A DNA stretch of 41,247 nt, taken from contig JAFAEL010000022.1 in assembly GCA_023423995.1 (NCBI GenBank), positions 1-41,247 on the forward strand, read 5' to 3'. Source of the DNA: Pseudomonadota bacterium. Lineage in GTDB: Bacteria; Pseudomonadota; Alphaproteobacteria; Rhizobiales; Beijerinckiaceae. The notes under the pieces were generated by a model. The model saw nothing but the letters and a program-made list of their open reading frames with translations, was not told the DNA's origin and searched no databases. The position numbers and the translations under genes are program-made. Positions 9,306 to 17,741 of the stretch are shown here, in pieces (within the stretch, counting starts at the first letter, position 1; each line of letters opens with the position of its first letter).

Positions 9306-9731
9306 ATGTCCGCCGCCCTGCCGCTCGCTAACCCGTCCTGCGACCCCGCCGAGGCCGCCCGCATCGTCGATGCCTTTCTGGAGGCCTCGATGCGCCCTGA
9401 CCCGGAAGCGGCTGCGACCTTCATGGCGCCCGATGTCCGCATCACCTTCACGGGCGGGCGCGTCTTCTCCCACCCGCGCGAGGCGACCGCCTTCAACGCC
9501 GCGCGCTATCGCTGGGTGAAGAAGCGCATCCTGCGCAACGACGTGGTGCCCGGCGAAACGGAGACGATCGTCTACAATCTGGGCACGCTCTACGGCGACT
9601 GGCCGGACGGCACGCCGTTCGAGGGAAATCGGTATGTCGACCGTTTCGTGGTCCGGGACGGATTGATCGTCTCCCAGGATGTCTGGAACGACTCCGCGGA
9701 GCGGATCCTCACGCTGCAGGCGGGGCGCTGA
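9306..9731 (+). CDS. NTF2-like/SnoaL-like domain protein
   Basis: A 141-residue single-domain protein with the NTF2/SnoaL cone-fold pattern: an N-terminal helix (DPAEAARIVDAFLEASMRPD), then TFMAPDVRITFTGG, the central YRWVKKRIL helix, and C-terminal strands ending NRYVDRFVVRDGLIVSQDVWND. Members are small enzymes (isomerases, hydrolases, dehydratases) or ligand binders. The ATG at 9306 is the natural start; upstream reading would run antisense through the ABC ATPase. It lies 8 bp before the CodA-like amidohydrolase and so is probably co-translated with it. It may act on the same compound or remove an intermediate; no catalytic residues can be assigned confidently. Confidence 0.8.
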   Translation: MSAALPLANPSCDPAEAARIVDAFLEASMRPDPEAAATFMAPDVRITFTGGRVFSHPREATAFNAARYRWVKKRILRNDVVPGETETIVYNLGTLYGDWPDGTPFEGNRYVDRFVVRDGLIVSQDVWNDSAERILTLQAGR

Positions 9732-9739
9732 TCCGCCCG

Positions 9740-10981
9740 ATGAGCTTCGACCGCCTGTTCAGGAACGCGCGCCTGCCCGGGCGCGAGGGCCCCGTCGATA
9801 TCGGCATCGTGTCCGGCCGTTTTGCGGCCGTCGAGGCCGACCTCGATGGGGACTGCCCGGCCGAGGATCTCGGCGGCAGGCTGGTGTTGCCGGGGCTCGT
9901 GGAGACGCATCTCCATCTCGACAAGGCCTGCCTGCTCGGCCGCTGCGATTGCGGCAGCGGCGGCGTGAAGGAGGCGATCGCGGCCGTCTCCCGCGCCAAG
10001 CGCGATTTCACCGAGGAGGATGTCTACGCCCGCGCCGCACAGGCGTTGGAGAAGGCGATCGGCTTCGGGACGAACCGCATCCGCACCCATGTAGAGGTCG
10101 ATCCCCGGATCGGGCTGACGGGCTTCCACGCCCTGAAGCGCCTCAAGGCGGATTACGCCTGGGCAGTGGATCTGCAACTCTGCGCCTTCCCGCAGGAGGG
10201 CCTCCTCGACGATCCGGGCTGCGAGGAGGTGCTCATTGCGGCCCTGGAGGAGGGTGCGGATCTCGTCGGCGGGGTGCCTTATGTCGACCGGGACGCGAAC
10301 GGGCAGGTCGCGCGCATCTTCGAACTCGCCCGGCGGTATGACGTCGACATCGACTTCCACCTCGACTTCGACCTCGATCCGAGCTGGGCGACCCTCTTCG
10401 AGGTCTGCCGCAGGACGGAGGAGGCCGGCTGGGGCGGCCGCGTCGCCATCGGGCACGTGACGAAGCTCTCCGCGATGTCGCCGGAGGCCTTTGAAGAAGC
10501 GGGGCGGCGTCTTGCGGAAGCTGGGATTGCCGTCACGGTGCTGCCGGCTACGGATCTCTTCCTGATGGGGCGAGACCACGACCGGAACGTCCCGCGCGGC
10601 GTCACGAATGCCCACAAGCTGGCCGAGCTCGGCGTGACCTGCTCGATCTCGACCAACAACGTCCTGAACCCGTTCACTCCCTACGGCGACTGCTCGCTCG
10701 TGCGCATGGCCAATCTTTATGCGAACGTGGCGCAGGTCGCGGCCGAGCCAGACTTGGCACTTTGCCTTGATCTCGTCTCGACCTCCTCGGCCCGCATCAT
10801 GCGGCTCGAGGGGTACGGCATCGCCCCGGGCAATCCCGCGGACATGGTCGTGCTGGATGCGGGCACGGCGGGTGAGGCGATCGCCACGATCGCGCAGCCG
10901 CTCTTCGGCCTGAAGAACGGGCGCATGACCTTCGAGCGTCCGCGCCCGCGTCTGTATCCGGACGGCGGGCGAGCCGCCTGA
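9740..10981 (+). CDS. Cytosine-deaminase-like amidohydrolase with altered metal site
   Basis: A 413-residue amidohydrolase resembling cytosine/isoguanine deaminase. It has ETHLHLDKA (His57, His59), RTHVEVDP near 116-122, DFHLDFDLD (His207) and GHVTKLSAM (His239). The spacing H59-H207-H239 closely follows E. coli CodA His63-His214-His246. By that spacing the metal-binding Asp313 falls on Asn306 (STNNVLNPFTPYGD), and catalytic Glu217 falls on Phe210. Classical deaminase chemistry is therefore doubtful; it may catalyse another hydrolysis or belong to an Asn-type subfamily. It follows the NTF2-like gene by 8 bp and is divergent from the ABC operon, suggesting a role in degrading the imported compound. 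Confidence 0.85.
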   Translation: MSFDRLFRNARLPGREGPVDIGIVSGRFAAVEADLDGDCPAEDLGGRLVLPGLVETHLHLDKACLLGRCDCGSGGVKEAIAAVSRAKRDFTEEDVYARAAQALEKAIGFGTNRIRTHVEVDPRIGLTGFHALKRLKADYAWAVDLQLCAFPQEGLLDDPGCEEVLIAALEEGADLVGGVPYVDRDANGQVARIFELARRYDVDIDFHLDFDLDPSWATLFEVCRRTEEAGWGGRVAIGHVTKLSAMSPEAFEEAGRRLAEAGIAVTVLPATDLFLMGRDHDRNVPRGVTNAHKLAELGVTCSISTNNVLNPFTPYGDCSLVRMANLYANVAQVAAEPDLALCLDLVSTSSARIMRLEGYGIAPGNPADMVVLDAGTAGEAIATIAQPLFGLKNGRMTFERPRPRLYPDGGRAA

Positions 10982-11006
10982 GAGGGAGGCGCCGAAGGCC
11001 GGCGGC

Positions 11007-11864
11007 TCAGCCCTTCCGCTTCAGGATCGCGAAACGGTCGCGGCAATAGGATGGAACCTCCAGGTCGAAGCGGCCGGGATGCTCGGTCAGGTAGTTGTCG
11101 ACCGCCGTCTGGGCGCCTTCGGAGAAGAATCCGTAATCGTCGACGATGATGTTGCCGCCGGGCGAGAGCCTGTCGGACAGCACCTCGAGCGCGAGCTTGA
11201 TCGGCGCATAGAAGTCGAAATCGACATAGGCGAAGCTGACCCGCTCCGGCAGGGCACCCGCAGCAACCGAGTCCTCGAACAGGCCGGGCACGATCCGGAT
11301 GGCCGAGGAGGGGATGCCGATGACCGCGAGGCGGGACTCGACCTCGGTTCGCGGGTGGCTCATCCGGCCCTGATACGCCGCCATCGAGCCCAGATTGTCG
11401 ATATCGTCGATGAGGAGGTCCTCTTTGCTCGGCGCCGGCAGACCGTTGAAGGTGTCGTAGAGCCAGAGGCGCTTGCCGGTGTCGCGAAGCTCGTTGGCGA
11501 GAAGCGCGGAGGTCGCGCCGCTGCCGACGCCGCACTCGCAGACGTCACCCGCAACGTCCCGCGTCGCCGCGAGGCAGGCCAGGATGTGGGATGCCTCCCC
11601 GACCTTCGTGCCGACGAGGTTCGACATCATGGCGACGCGTTGCGCGTTCGGCGCCAGCGTGATCCCCCGCTTGTCGCAGAGGAGACCGAGGTACTCGCCG
11701 ATCACGCCCTGATATTCGCGGTCGATGTTTCGTCGACCCTCCCGGGTCATGATCTCCAGCCCGAAGGAGGACGCCACCTTCTTGATGGCAAGGCGGCTCG
11801 CGGCAGTGCCCATCATTCGTTCCCTTTCGTCGCTGAGAATTCTTTCGCGTGGCTCGAGGCTCAT
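11007..11864 (-). CDS. TylF/MycF-family O-methyltransferase
   Basis: A 285-residue SAM-dependent O-methyltransferase of the macrocin-O-methyltransferase (TylF) family. The SAM site is GDVCECGVGSGATSALLA (about residues 106-123). It is followed by LYDTFNGLP, then the acidic metal-binding strand AYVDFDFYAP and GGNIIVDDYGFF. TylF-like enzymes methylate sugar hydroxyls in a Mg2+-dependent way. It is the last gene of the EPS operon, and its ATG overlaps the stop of the preceding methyltransferase by 4 bp. The likely role is methylation of a sugar in the polysaccharide repeat or at the chain end. A start at a later Met is possible but the overlap supports 11864. Confidence 0.88.
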   Translation of the reverse strand: MSLEPRERILSDERERMMGTAASRLAIKKVASSFGLEIMTREGRRNIDREYQGVIGEYLGLLCDKRGITLAPNAQRVAMMSNLVGTKVGEASHILACLAATRDVAGDVCECGVGSGATSALLANELRDTGKRLWLYDTFNGLPAPSKEDLLIDDIDNLGSMAAYQGRMSHPRTEVESRLAVIGIPSSAIRIVPGLFEDSVAAGALPERVSFAYVDFDFYAPIKLALEVLSDRLSPGGNIIVDDYGFFSEGAQTAVDNYLTEHPGRFDLEVPSYCRDRFAILKRKG

Positions 11865-12640
11865 CGTGCGAGCACGAGGAGGGAGTAGCCGCCCAGCAGG
11901 CGGACGGCTGCGTCGGGGCTGATCTTGTGGGCGATCCGGCGCGGAAGCGCGGCCATCCGGCTCGAAAACGCCTGATTGGGAAGCTCGAGCCGGCTCGCGG
12001 TGTAGCGCCAGTCCAGGACCTCGTATCCACAGTCCCCAAGCGTGGCGAGCGCGGTGTCCTTGCAGAAGTAATGCAGGTGCCCGACCTCACGGCGCAGATG
12101 CATGATCGGCCACAGCCTCAGGAGCGACTGCACCGACAGATCCAGGGGGATATGGAAGACCTTGTACGCTGCGCAGTCGCGCAGGCTCCGCGTAAAGCCG
12201 AGATAGTCGTCCACATGCTCGATCACGTCGATCACGAGCAGGACGTCGAACGAGCGGTTCTCCGTCCGGATATCCTTGAGGTGGAAATCGAGGCCGGGCC
12301 GCGCCCGCTGGCATGCGCGCGCATAGGCTTGGGGCGAGACCTCGTATCCAGCGAATTGAGCTTGCGGAAACGCTTCGGACAGCCTGGCGCAGATCTCCCC
12401 GGTCCCGCACCCGACCTCGGCGACGCTGTCGAACCTGACTTTGTTGTCGGACAGGATGGACGCGATGCGGGCCGCCTTCCAGGGCGCATCCTCCTCATGC
12501 CAAGTCGGGTTCGACTGCTCGTAGGAGCCATCGGCATAGATGTTGCGCCCGGCCCCCGCGGCCGGCTTGGCAGGCGTCACGGTGGACGAGGGAGACGGAT
12601 CTGCCGAGGCGGGCAGGTCCCGGTGAACCGAGAGCGCCAT
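11861..12640 (-). CDS. Class I SAM-dependent methyltransferase
   Basis: A 259-residue Methyltransf_11/23-type enzyme. SAM motif I is AEVGCGTGEICARL (about residues 94-107), the acidic post-I position is in GYEVSPQAY, and LLVIDVIEHVDD follows as motif II. Residues 1-40 are Pro/Ala-rich and probably disordered. The ATG at 12640 has AGGGAGAG about 8 bases upstream. It sits 13 bp after a glycosyltransferase gene and overlaps the TylF-like gene by 4 bp, so it is part of the EPS operon. It may methylate a sugar or lipid-linked intermediate; the acceptor is not predictable. Confidence 0.87.
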   Translation of the reverse strand: MALSVHRDLPASADPSPSSTVTPAKPAAGAGRNIYADGSYEQSNPTWHEEDAPWKAARIASILSDNKVRFDSVAEVGCGTGEICARLSEAFPQAQFAGYEVSPQAYARACQRARPGLDFHLKDIRTENRSFDVLLVIDVIEHVDDYLGFTRSLRDCAAYKVFHIPLDLSVQSLLRLWPIMHLRREVGHLHYFCKDTALATLGDCGYEVLDWRYTASRLELPNQAFSSRMAALPRRIAHKISPDAAVRLLGGYSLLVLAR

Positions 12641-12653
12641 GTCCTTGCTCTCC

Positions 12654-13724
12654 CTAGTGCCGAGCGCCGCCAAGCGCGGCCTCATAGACGCCGACGGTCT
12701 CACGCGCGACGCGCTCGGCCTTGAACCGGTCGAGGTTGCTGGCTGCGCGCTGCTGCATCTCGGCCAGCAGCCTTCGGTCGGACAACAGCCGCTCGAGCGA
12801 CGCCGCGATCGCGGCAGGCTGCGATGGCTCGACGAGGAGGCCTGCCTCGCCCTGGTCGAGGGCCTCCGGGATGCCATCGACGCGCGTCCCGATGACCGCG
12901 CAGGAGGCGCTCCGCGCCTCCGGAATGACCAGAGGGGACGGATCGGCGCGCGACGCAAGGACAAAGACGTCCGCCTCGGAAAGGTAGGGCGTCGGATCGG
13001 CCACGAACCCCACGAACTTGATCCGGTCGCGGCTGGAGAGCGTGTCGGCCATGCTCTGGAACCTGCTCCGGTCCGGCCCTTCGCCGACGACCGTCAGCAC
13101 CGCCTCGGGAAACCGCCCGCTCACCATGTCGAAGGCGGTGAGCAGGTCCGAGATGCCCTTGCGTTCGTACATTCCGGCGACGGTCGTGACGATGATCCGG
13201 CTTTGGGAGCGCTGCTGGCGGGGGGGCGGCGCGATCTTGCGGGGAGAGGCGAGCGGCCCGTTCGCGATCACGTCGATCTTGCGCTCGTCGATGCCGCGCG
13301 AAGCCATGTCGCTCGCGACGGCCTGGCTGACCGCGATGACACGGTCGGATAGGCCCATGAGTACGGCCGAGCGTGAGAATGAATTGTGCACCGTCGAAAC
13401 GAGCCTGACGCGGGGGCGCCGCAGGCGCGCCGGCTGGCTGATGAGGAGGCTGGTGACCATGTGGCAGTGGACGACCTCGGGCCTGAAATCCGTCACGCAG
13501 CGGGCAAGCTCGAAGAGGGCGCGCGGGGTTCTCGACCGTGGGGTCGCCACGCATTCGTAGTGCCGGACGCCATGGCTCTGCAGCAGGTCGACATAGGCGC
13601 CGCCGGCGCTCGCGACCGAGACGTCGTGACCGTCCTCCGCCTGCAGGCAGGACGTGTCGACAGCGACATGGACGATGCCGTTGCCGAAGGCCTCAACGTC
13701 ATTGAGGACATGAAGTATTCGCAT
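12654..13724 (-). CDS. Glycosyltransferase family 4 (GT-B)
   Basis: A 356-residue GT-B enzyme. The N-terminal acceptor domain includes HVLNDVEAFGNGIVHVAVD and VVHCHMVTSLL. The C-terminal donor domain includes VAGMYERKGISDLLTAF, VVGEGPDRSRF and SRADPSPLVIPEARSASC. The usual EX7E nucleotide-sugar motif appears as DX7E here, the first Glu being Asp. It transfers a sugar to a lipid-linked EPS intermediate at the cytoplasmic face of the inner membrane. ATG 13724 was preferred over the GTG directly before it. A 59-bp gap separates it from the next upstream glycosyltransferase. Donor and linkage are unknown. Confidence 0.9.
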   Translation of the reverse strand: MRILHVLNDVEAFGNGIVHVAVDTSCLQAEDGHDVSVASAGGAYVDLLQSHGVRHYECVATPRSRTPRALFELARCVTDFRPEVVHCHMVTSLLISQPARLRRPRVRLVSTVHNSFSRSAVLMGLSDRVIAVSQAVASDMASRGIDERKIDVIANGPLASPRKIAPPPRQQRSQSRIIVTTVAGMYERKGISDLLTAFDMVSGRFPEAVLTVVGEGPDRSRFQSMADTLSSRDRIKFVGFVADPTPYLSEADVFVLASRADPSPLVIPEARSASCAVIGTRVDGIPEALDQGEAGLLVEPSQPAAIAASLERLLSDRRLLAEMQQRAASNLDRFKAERVARETVGVYEAALGGARH

Positions 13725-13783
13725 CACTCACCGTGGCACACGACGAGGCGGGCGGCGGACCTGCCGCAGCCTCTGATCACCGC

Positions 13784-14977
13784 TCAGATTGCGGCTCCGG
13801 AACTCACGATCCGCGGGCGTCCGAAGCCGAGATCGCCGGATCTCGCCGCCCGTCCGCGGCGCTCTTCGTAGGCCTGCTGGACGAAGCCCCGGAAGCGGTC
13901 GCGGAAGACCTGCTGGGCGAAGCGCTCGGCGTTCTGCCGGCAGAAGGCCGGCCGGAACGCGCCCCGGTGCTCCTCGAAGAGGTCGATCGCCGCGCAGATC
14001 GCATCGGGGCTCTGCTGCTCGAACAGCAGGCCGGTGGGCATGGACGTTCCGAGATCGTTGACCGTCTCGAGCGCGCCGCCTTCCGCATAGGCGATGACGG
14101 GTGTGCCGGCGGCTTGCGCCTCCACCAGCGAGATCCCGAAATCCTCGACGCCGCCGAAGATGAACCCCTCGGCGTTGCTGACGAGGTCCACCAGGGCTTC
14201 GGCAGGCTGCCAGCCGAGAACCTCGATGTTCGGCGTGGCGATGCTTCGGACCTGAGCGAGGTCGGGTCCCGCGCCGATGATCTTCAGCCGGCGGTCGGGC
14301 ATCCGGGCGAAGGCCTGGGCGATCAGCGACACGCGCTTGTAGGGGACGAGCCGCGAGGCCGTCACATAATACCCGCCCCGCCGCTCCCGGTTGAGGGGAA
14401 AGGCGTCCAGGTCCACCGGTGGGTGAAGGACAGTCGCCGGGCGGCCGTAGAACTTTCGGATGCGCTCGGCCACGAAATGGGAATTCGCCGCCAGCGCATC
14501 CGGGCGCTGCGCTGCCGCGAAATCCCACAGCCGCGCCTGGTGGAGGACCCGCCGCGCGTACCAGGACAGCGGCCCGCGGACGAGATTGCTCTCCCGCAGG
14601 TACTCGTGCTGCAGGTCCCACGCATAGCGCATGGGGGAATGCACGTAGGAGACGTGGCACTGGAACGGCCGGGTGATGACGCCGTTCGCCACGCTGTGGT
14701 GGCTCGAGATCACAACGTCGTAATCCGTGAGGTCGAACTGCTCGATCGCGAGGCTCCAGAGGTGGAGGAGCTTGCGATAGTAGCGGTCCACATAGGGCAG
14801 CTTCTGGAGGAAGCTCGATGTGATCGTCCTGTTCTCTAGGAACGACCGCTCGCCCTTCGGCACGGCGTCCAGGACCGTGAAGAGGTCCGATTGCGGGAAC
14901 ACCTGCATCATCTGTTCGATGACGCGTTCGGCGCCGCCATAGGCGGACATGGTGTCGGAGACGATTGCTACTCGCAT
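13784..14977 (-). CDS. Glycosyltransferase family 4 (GT-B)
   Basis: A 397-residue GT-B glycosyltransferase. The N-terminus MRVAIVSDTMSAYGGAERV carries the glycine-rich acceptor loop. The central YVHSPMRYAWD segment is typical of a mannosyltransferase-like GT4 subgroup. The donor domain has YYVTASRLVPYKRV, IIGAGPDL and GGVEDFGISLVEAQAAG, with the EX7E pair intact. The ATG at 14977 follows GGAGGG at good spacing. It belongs to the EPS operon between the polymerase-like gene and another GT4 and adds one sugar of the repeat. The last ~25 residues are Arg/Gly-rich and look unstructured. Confidence 0.9.
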   Translation of the reverse strand: MRVAIVSDTMSAYGGAERVIEQMMQVFPQSDLFTVLDAVPKGERSFLENRTITSSFLQKLPYVDRYYRKLLHLWSLAIEQFDLTDYDVVISSHHSVANGVITRPFQCHVSYVHSPMRYAWDLQHEYLRESNLVRGPLSWYARRVLHQARLWDFAAAQRPDALAANSHFVAERIRKFYGRPATVLHPPVDLDAFPLNRERRGGYYVTASRLVPYKRVSLIAQAFARMPDRRLKIIGAGPDLAQVRSIATPNIEVLGWQPAEALVDLVSNAEGFIFGGVEDFGISLVEAQAAGTPVIAYAEGGALETVNDLGTSMPTGLLFEQQSPDAICAAIDLFEEHRGAFRPAFCRQNAERFAQQVFRDRFRGFVQQAYEERRGRAARSGDLGFGRPRIVSSGAAI

Positions 14978-15069
14978 CTTGGATCCCTCCGCGGGCTAGC
15001 CCACAGGGCCCGGGGAGCGCGTCGGACGCCCGAAAGCGCTCCGGCCGTTAGGCTTGCGCCGTGCCCAGG

Positions 15070-16563
15070 TCATGACGGCATCTCGACAGGTCGCCCGAAT
15101 GCCCGGCCGTGGTTCGGCAGGACGTCCTCGCGCCTGGATGGTTCGATGTGGGCGAGCAGGATGCCGAGGGCGATCCAGAAGAAGACGCCCACTTCCCCGA
15201 TCGTCGTGCTGCCCCCGATCTGCAGCACCCAGCCCGTGACGACGATCGCCTTGCAGGCGGCGCACAGGGCGGCGTCGCCAGAAGGTCCCGGCCGGACCTT
15301 CAGGGCGCGCACGGACAGGAGCGCGACGGCGCCGTAATACATGAGGCCCGCGACGAGCCCGAGCGCCGTGACGGTCTCGATCGGGCCGCCGTCGATGTAG
15401 CGGACCGGGCCGTTCCCGGCGTAGCTCGTATAGGCGCCGTTCACGGCGAGACCCTGCCCGATCAGCAGGGTCGAGGCCTGTTCCTGGAAGATGAGGAAGT
15501 CCGTCGAGCGCTCGTTGAAGCTCGTATCGCCGGACAGGTAGTTGAAGCTGTCGAGCCGCGTCGCGATCGCGTTGTAGATCTCGGGAACCACCAGCAGCAT
15601 CGGCAAGGCCAGGATCGCTCCTCCGACAAGCGTCGCGACCGACATCTTGGTCCGCACGGGTCCTGTGAGGACGAGGATGGCCGTCGCGACCACGAAGCCG
15701 AGCCAGGCCGTGCGCGACAGCGTGAGGGCGAGAGCGAGGCTGCCGACCGCAAGCCCGACCCAGCGCAGGGGTGACCGCGCCACCAGCAGGATCGCGAGGG
15801 CGATCATCAGGTAGCCGGAGAACGACCCGGGCGAGTTCATCGTCCCGAACACGCGAAACTGCATCGGGATGGGCGGCCCGATCGAGACCAGGCCGGCATT
15901 CTGCATCCAGAACGCATCCCAGGCCGGCAGGCGGAGGAACTGGTAGACGCCGTAGATGCCGACGATCGGCACGACGACGAGTGTCAGTCGCGTCAGCTCG
16001 TCCCCGATGACCCGGAGATGATCCCGGTTGCAGATGATCAGCAGGGCGAGGGCGGGCGGAACGACCCAGCGCAGATAGTCGTACCCGCCGGCGAGGAGCT
16101 TGCCCTGGATGATGGCGCTGCCGAGCCCGAACGTCGTCGTCGCAATCACCACGATGAAGGAGGCGCGACCCGGGATGTCGTCGCCCCGCGCGAGCGCATG
16201 GGCAAAGGTTCCGAGCGCGTAGACGGCCGCCGCATAGGGCGCCAGAAGCAGGAGGTTCAGAGTCTCCCAGCCGGCCCGGATATCGACGAGGCGACGCACG
16301 AACGGGGTGAAGACGAAGAGGGCGACGCAGAAGCAGATGAACTGCGACAGGCGGCCCTTGAGCAGGAGAAGGCCCGCGATCACGGCCGCGAGGGCCGGGA
16401 ACCCGAGCCGCATCGCTCCGGCGGGGCCGACCATGGCGGCGATCGTCATGAGCCCCACGAGGCCGAGGGTCATCACCGTCGACCGGTAGGTCCAGCCCGG
16501 ACCCTCGGCAGCCGGCGCATAGGCGAAGGCCGCTGCCGTCTCGGGCGCGAGTGCCCGGCTCAT
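15070..16563 (-). CDS. O-antigen ligase/polymerase-like membrane protein (Wzy candidate)
   Basis: A 497-residue polytopic protein with about 11-12 hydrophobic segments and a large periplasmic loop (about residues 345-395: RLDSFNYLSGDTSFNERSTD and following). That loop, preceded by LTLSRTAWLGF, matches the Wzy_C/O-antigen ligase family. In an EPS locus it most likely polymerises undecaprenyl-linked repeat units in the periplasm. WaaL-type ligase activity is the alternative and cannot be excluded by sequence. Its ATG overlaps the stop of the preceding glycosyltransferase gene by 4 bp. The first ~25 residues are Ala-rich and cytoplasmic. Confidence 0.85.
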   Translation of the reverse strand: MSRALAPETAAAFAYAPAAEGPGWTYRSTVMTLGLVGLMTIAAMVGPAGAMRLGFPALAAVIAGLLLLKGRLSQFICFCVALFVFTPFVRRLVDIRAGWETLNLLLLAPYAAAVYALGTFAHALARGDDIPGRASFIVVIATTTFGLGSAIIQGKLLAGGYDYLRWVVPPALALLIICNRDHLRVIGDELTRLTLVVVPIVGIYGVYQFLRLPAWDAFWMQNAGLVSIGPPIPMQFRVFGTMNSPGSFSGYLMIALAILLVARSPLRWVGLAVGSLALALTLSRTAWLGFVVATAILVLTGPVRTKMSVATLVGGAILALPMLLVVPEIYNAIATRLDSFNYLSGDTSFNERSTDFLIFQEQASTLLIGQGLAVNGAYTSYAGNGPVRYIDGGPIETVTALGLVAGLMYYGAVALLSVRALKVRPGPSGDAALCAACKAIVVTGWVLQIGGSTTIGEVGVFFWIALGILLAHIEPSRREDVLPNHGRAFGRPVEMPS

Positions 16564-17741
16564 CCGCCTGGCCTTCCCAGGGCGCCTTCGTAGAGTGCCA
16601 CGACCCGCTCCTGCAGGACCGCAGGCGCAAAGCGGGCTCGCGCCTCGGCCCGGGCCGCTTCCGCCGTCCCGCCCGTCCCGCCGTTCAGGCTAGCCTCGAT
16701 GGCGGCTGCCAGCGCGCCGGGATCGCGGATCGGCACCACGCGGCCCGTGACCCCGTCCGTGACCACCTCCACGGTGCCGCCGACCGCCGTCGTGACGACC
16801 GGGCGGCCGAGCGCCATGGCTTCGGCGAGCACCATCCCGAAGGATTCGTGCGAAACCGATGCGGATACGACGACATCCATCGCCTTCATCAGCGCGGGTA
16901 CGTCGTCGCGATGACCCGTGACGGTCACCCGAGTGCCGAGGCCTCTCGCCTCGACGAGCGCCTCGACGCGCCGGAGAAAATCGCGCTTGTCGTCGTGCGG
17001 CGCGCCGCCCACGATCCAGAACCGTGCCTCGGGATGGGACCCGGCCAGCAAGGCCGCGGCCTCCACGAACACATCCTGGCCCTTCCGCGGCTCGACGACC
17101 CCGAAGATCCCGATGTTCGGGCCGGGGCCGGCGACTTCGGCTGAAGGTCTGACCTCGCCCTCGAGGAAGATGGGATCGACGGGGTTGGCGACGATCCGCG
17201 CTTTCCCGAGGTCGCCCCGGGAGCCCGCAAGCACCGATCGGGCAGCTTCCGACACGCACACGACCAGGGAGGCGTCGCTGGCGGCGCGCCGGAGGAGATT
17301 GCGGTAGGGCAGGCTCGCCGGCGGCCCGTCATGGACGTGCACAACCAGCGGTATGCCGAGCCTGCGCGCGGCCTTCCGCGCATAGAGGGCACCCACCGGA
17401 TGATGGGTGTGGATGAGCTCGATCCCCTGCTCGACCGCGATCCGCTCGAGCATCGCCGATCCTTCCGACCAGGCCCTCAGGTATTGCGCGAGGGCCGCCG
17501 GGTTCAGCGTCAGCCGCATCCTGTCGAGGGGAACCGGCGCGACCGCGATGCCCTTGGCCTGGGCCGCCTGCTCCAGCGTCCCGCCGCCAGGGCACGCTAT
17601 GACCGCCTCAAAGCCGTGGCGGTCGAGGCCGTCGGCAAGCGTCAGCATCACGCGCTCCGCACCGCCGAGGAAACCTACCCGGCTCACATGCAGGACGCGG
17701 GTGGGCCGCGACGGCCGCGCCCTGGCGAGGGCTGCGCTCAC
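16560..17741 (-). CDS. Glycosyltransferase family 4 (GT-B)
   Basis: A 393-residue GT-B enzyme: HVSRVGFLGGAERVMLTLADG near the N-terminus, LIHTHHPVGALYARK, then the donor domain GIFGVVEPRKGQDVFVEA, IVGGAPHDDK and HESFGMVLAEAMALG with the EX7E pair. It begins at a GTG that overlaps the co-polymerase stop (GTGA), so it is coupled to that gene; a much longer frame extending upstream is antisense noise. It ends in a 4-bp overlap with the polymerase-like gene. It adds a sugar to the lipid-linked EPS repeat at the inner membrane. Donor and linkage are unknown. Confidence 0.9.
   Translation of the reverse strand: MSAALARARPSRPTRVLHVSRVGFLGGAERVMLTLADGLDRHGFEAVIACPGGGTLEQAAQAKGIAVAPVPLDRMRLTLNPAALAQYLRAWSEGSAMLERIAVEQGIELIHTHHPVGALYARKAARRLGIPLVVHVHDGPPASLPYRNLLRRAASDASLVVCVSEAARSVLAGSRGDLGKARIVANPVDPIFLEGEVRPSAEVAGPGPNIGIFGVVEPRKGQDVFVEAAALLAGSHPEARFWIVGGAPHDDKRDFLRRVEALVEARGLGTRVTVTGHRDDVPALMKAMDVVVSASVSHESFGMVLAEAMALGRPVVTTAVGGTVEVVTDGVTGRVVPIRDPGALAAAIEASLNGGTGGTAEAARAEARARFAPAVLQERVVALYEGALGRPGG

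Noticed and set aside
14996..16630. Alternative minus-strand frame overlapping the polymerase-like gene
   Set aside because: Its translation is Arg/Gly/Pro-rich and lacks membrane helices, whereas the other frame gives a clean polytopic protein with stop/start overlaps.
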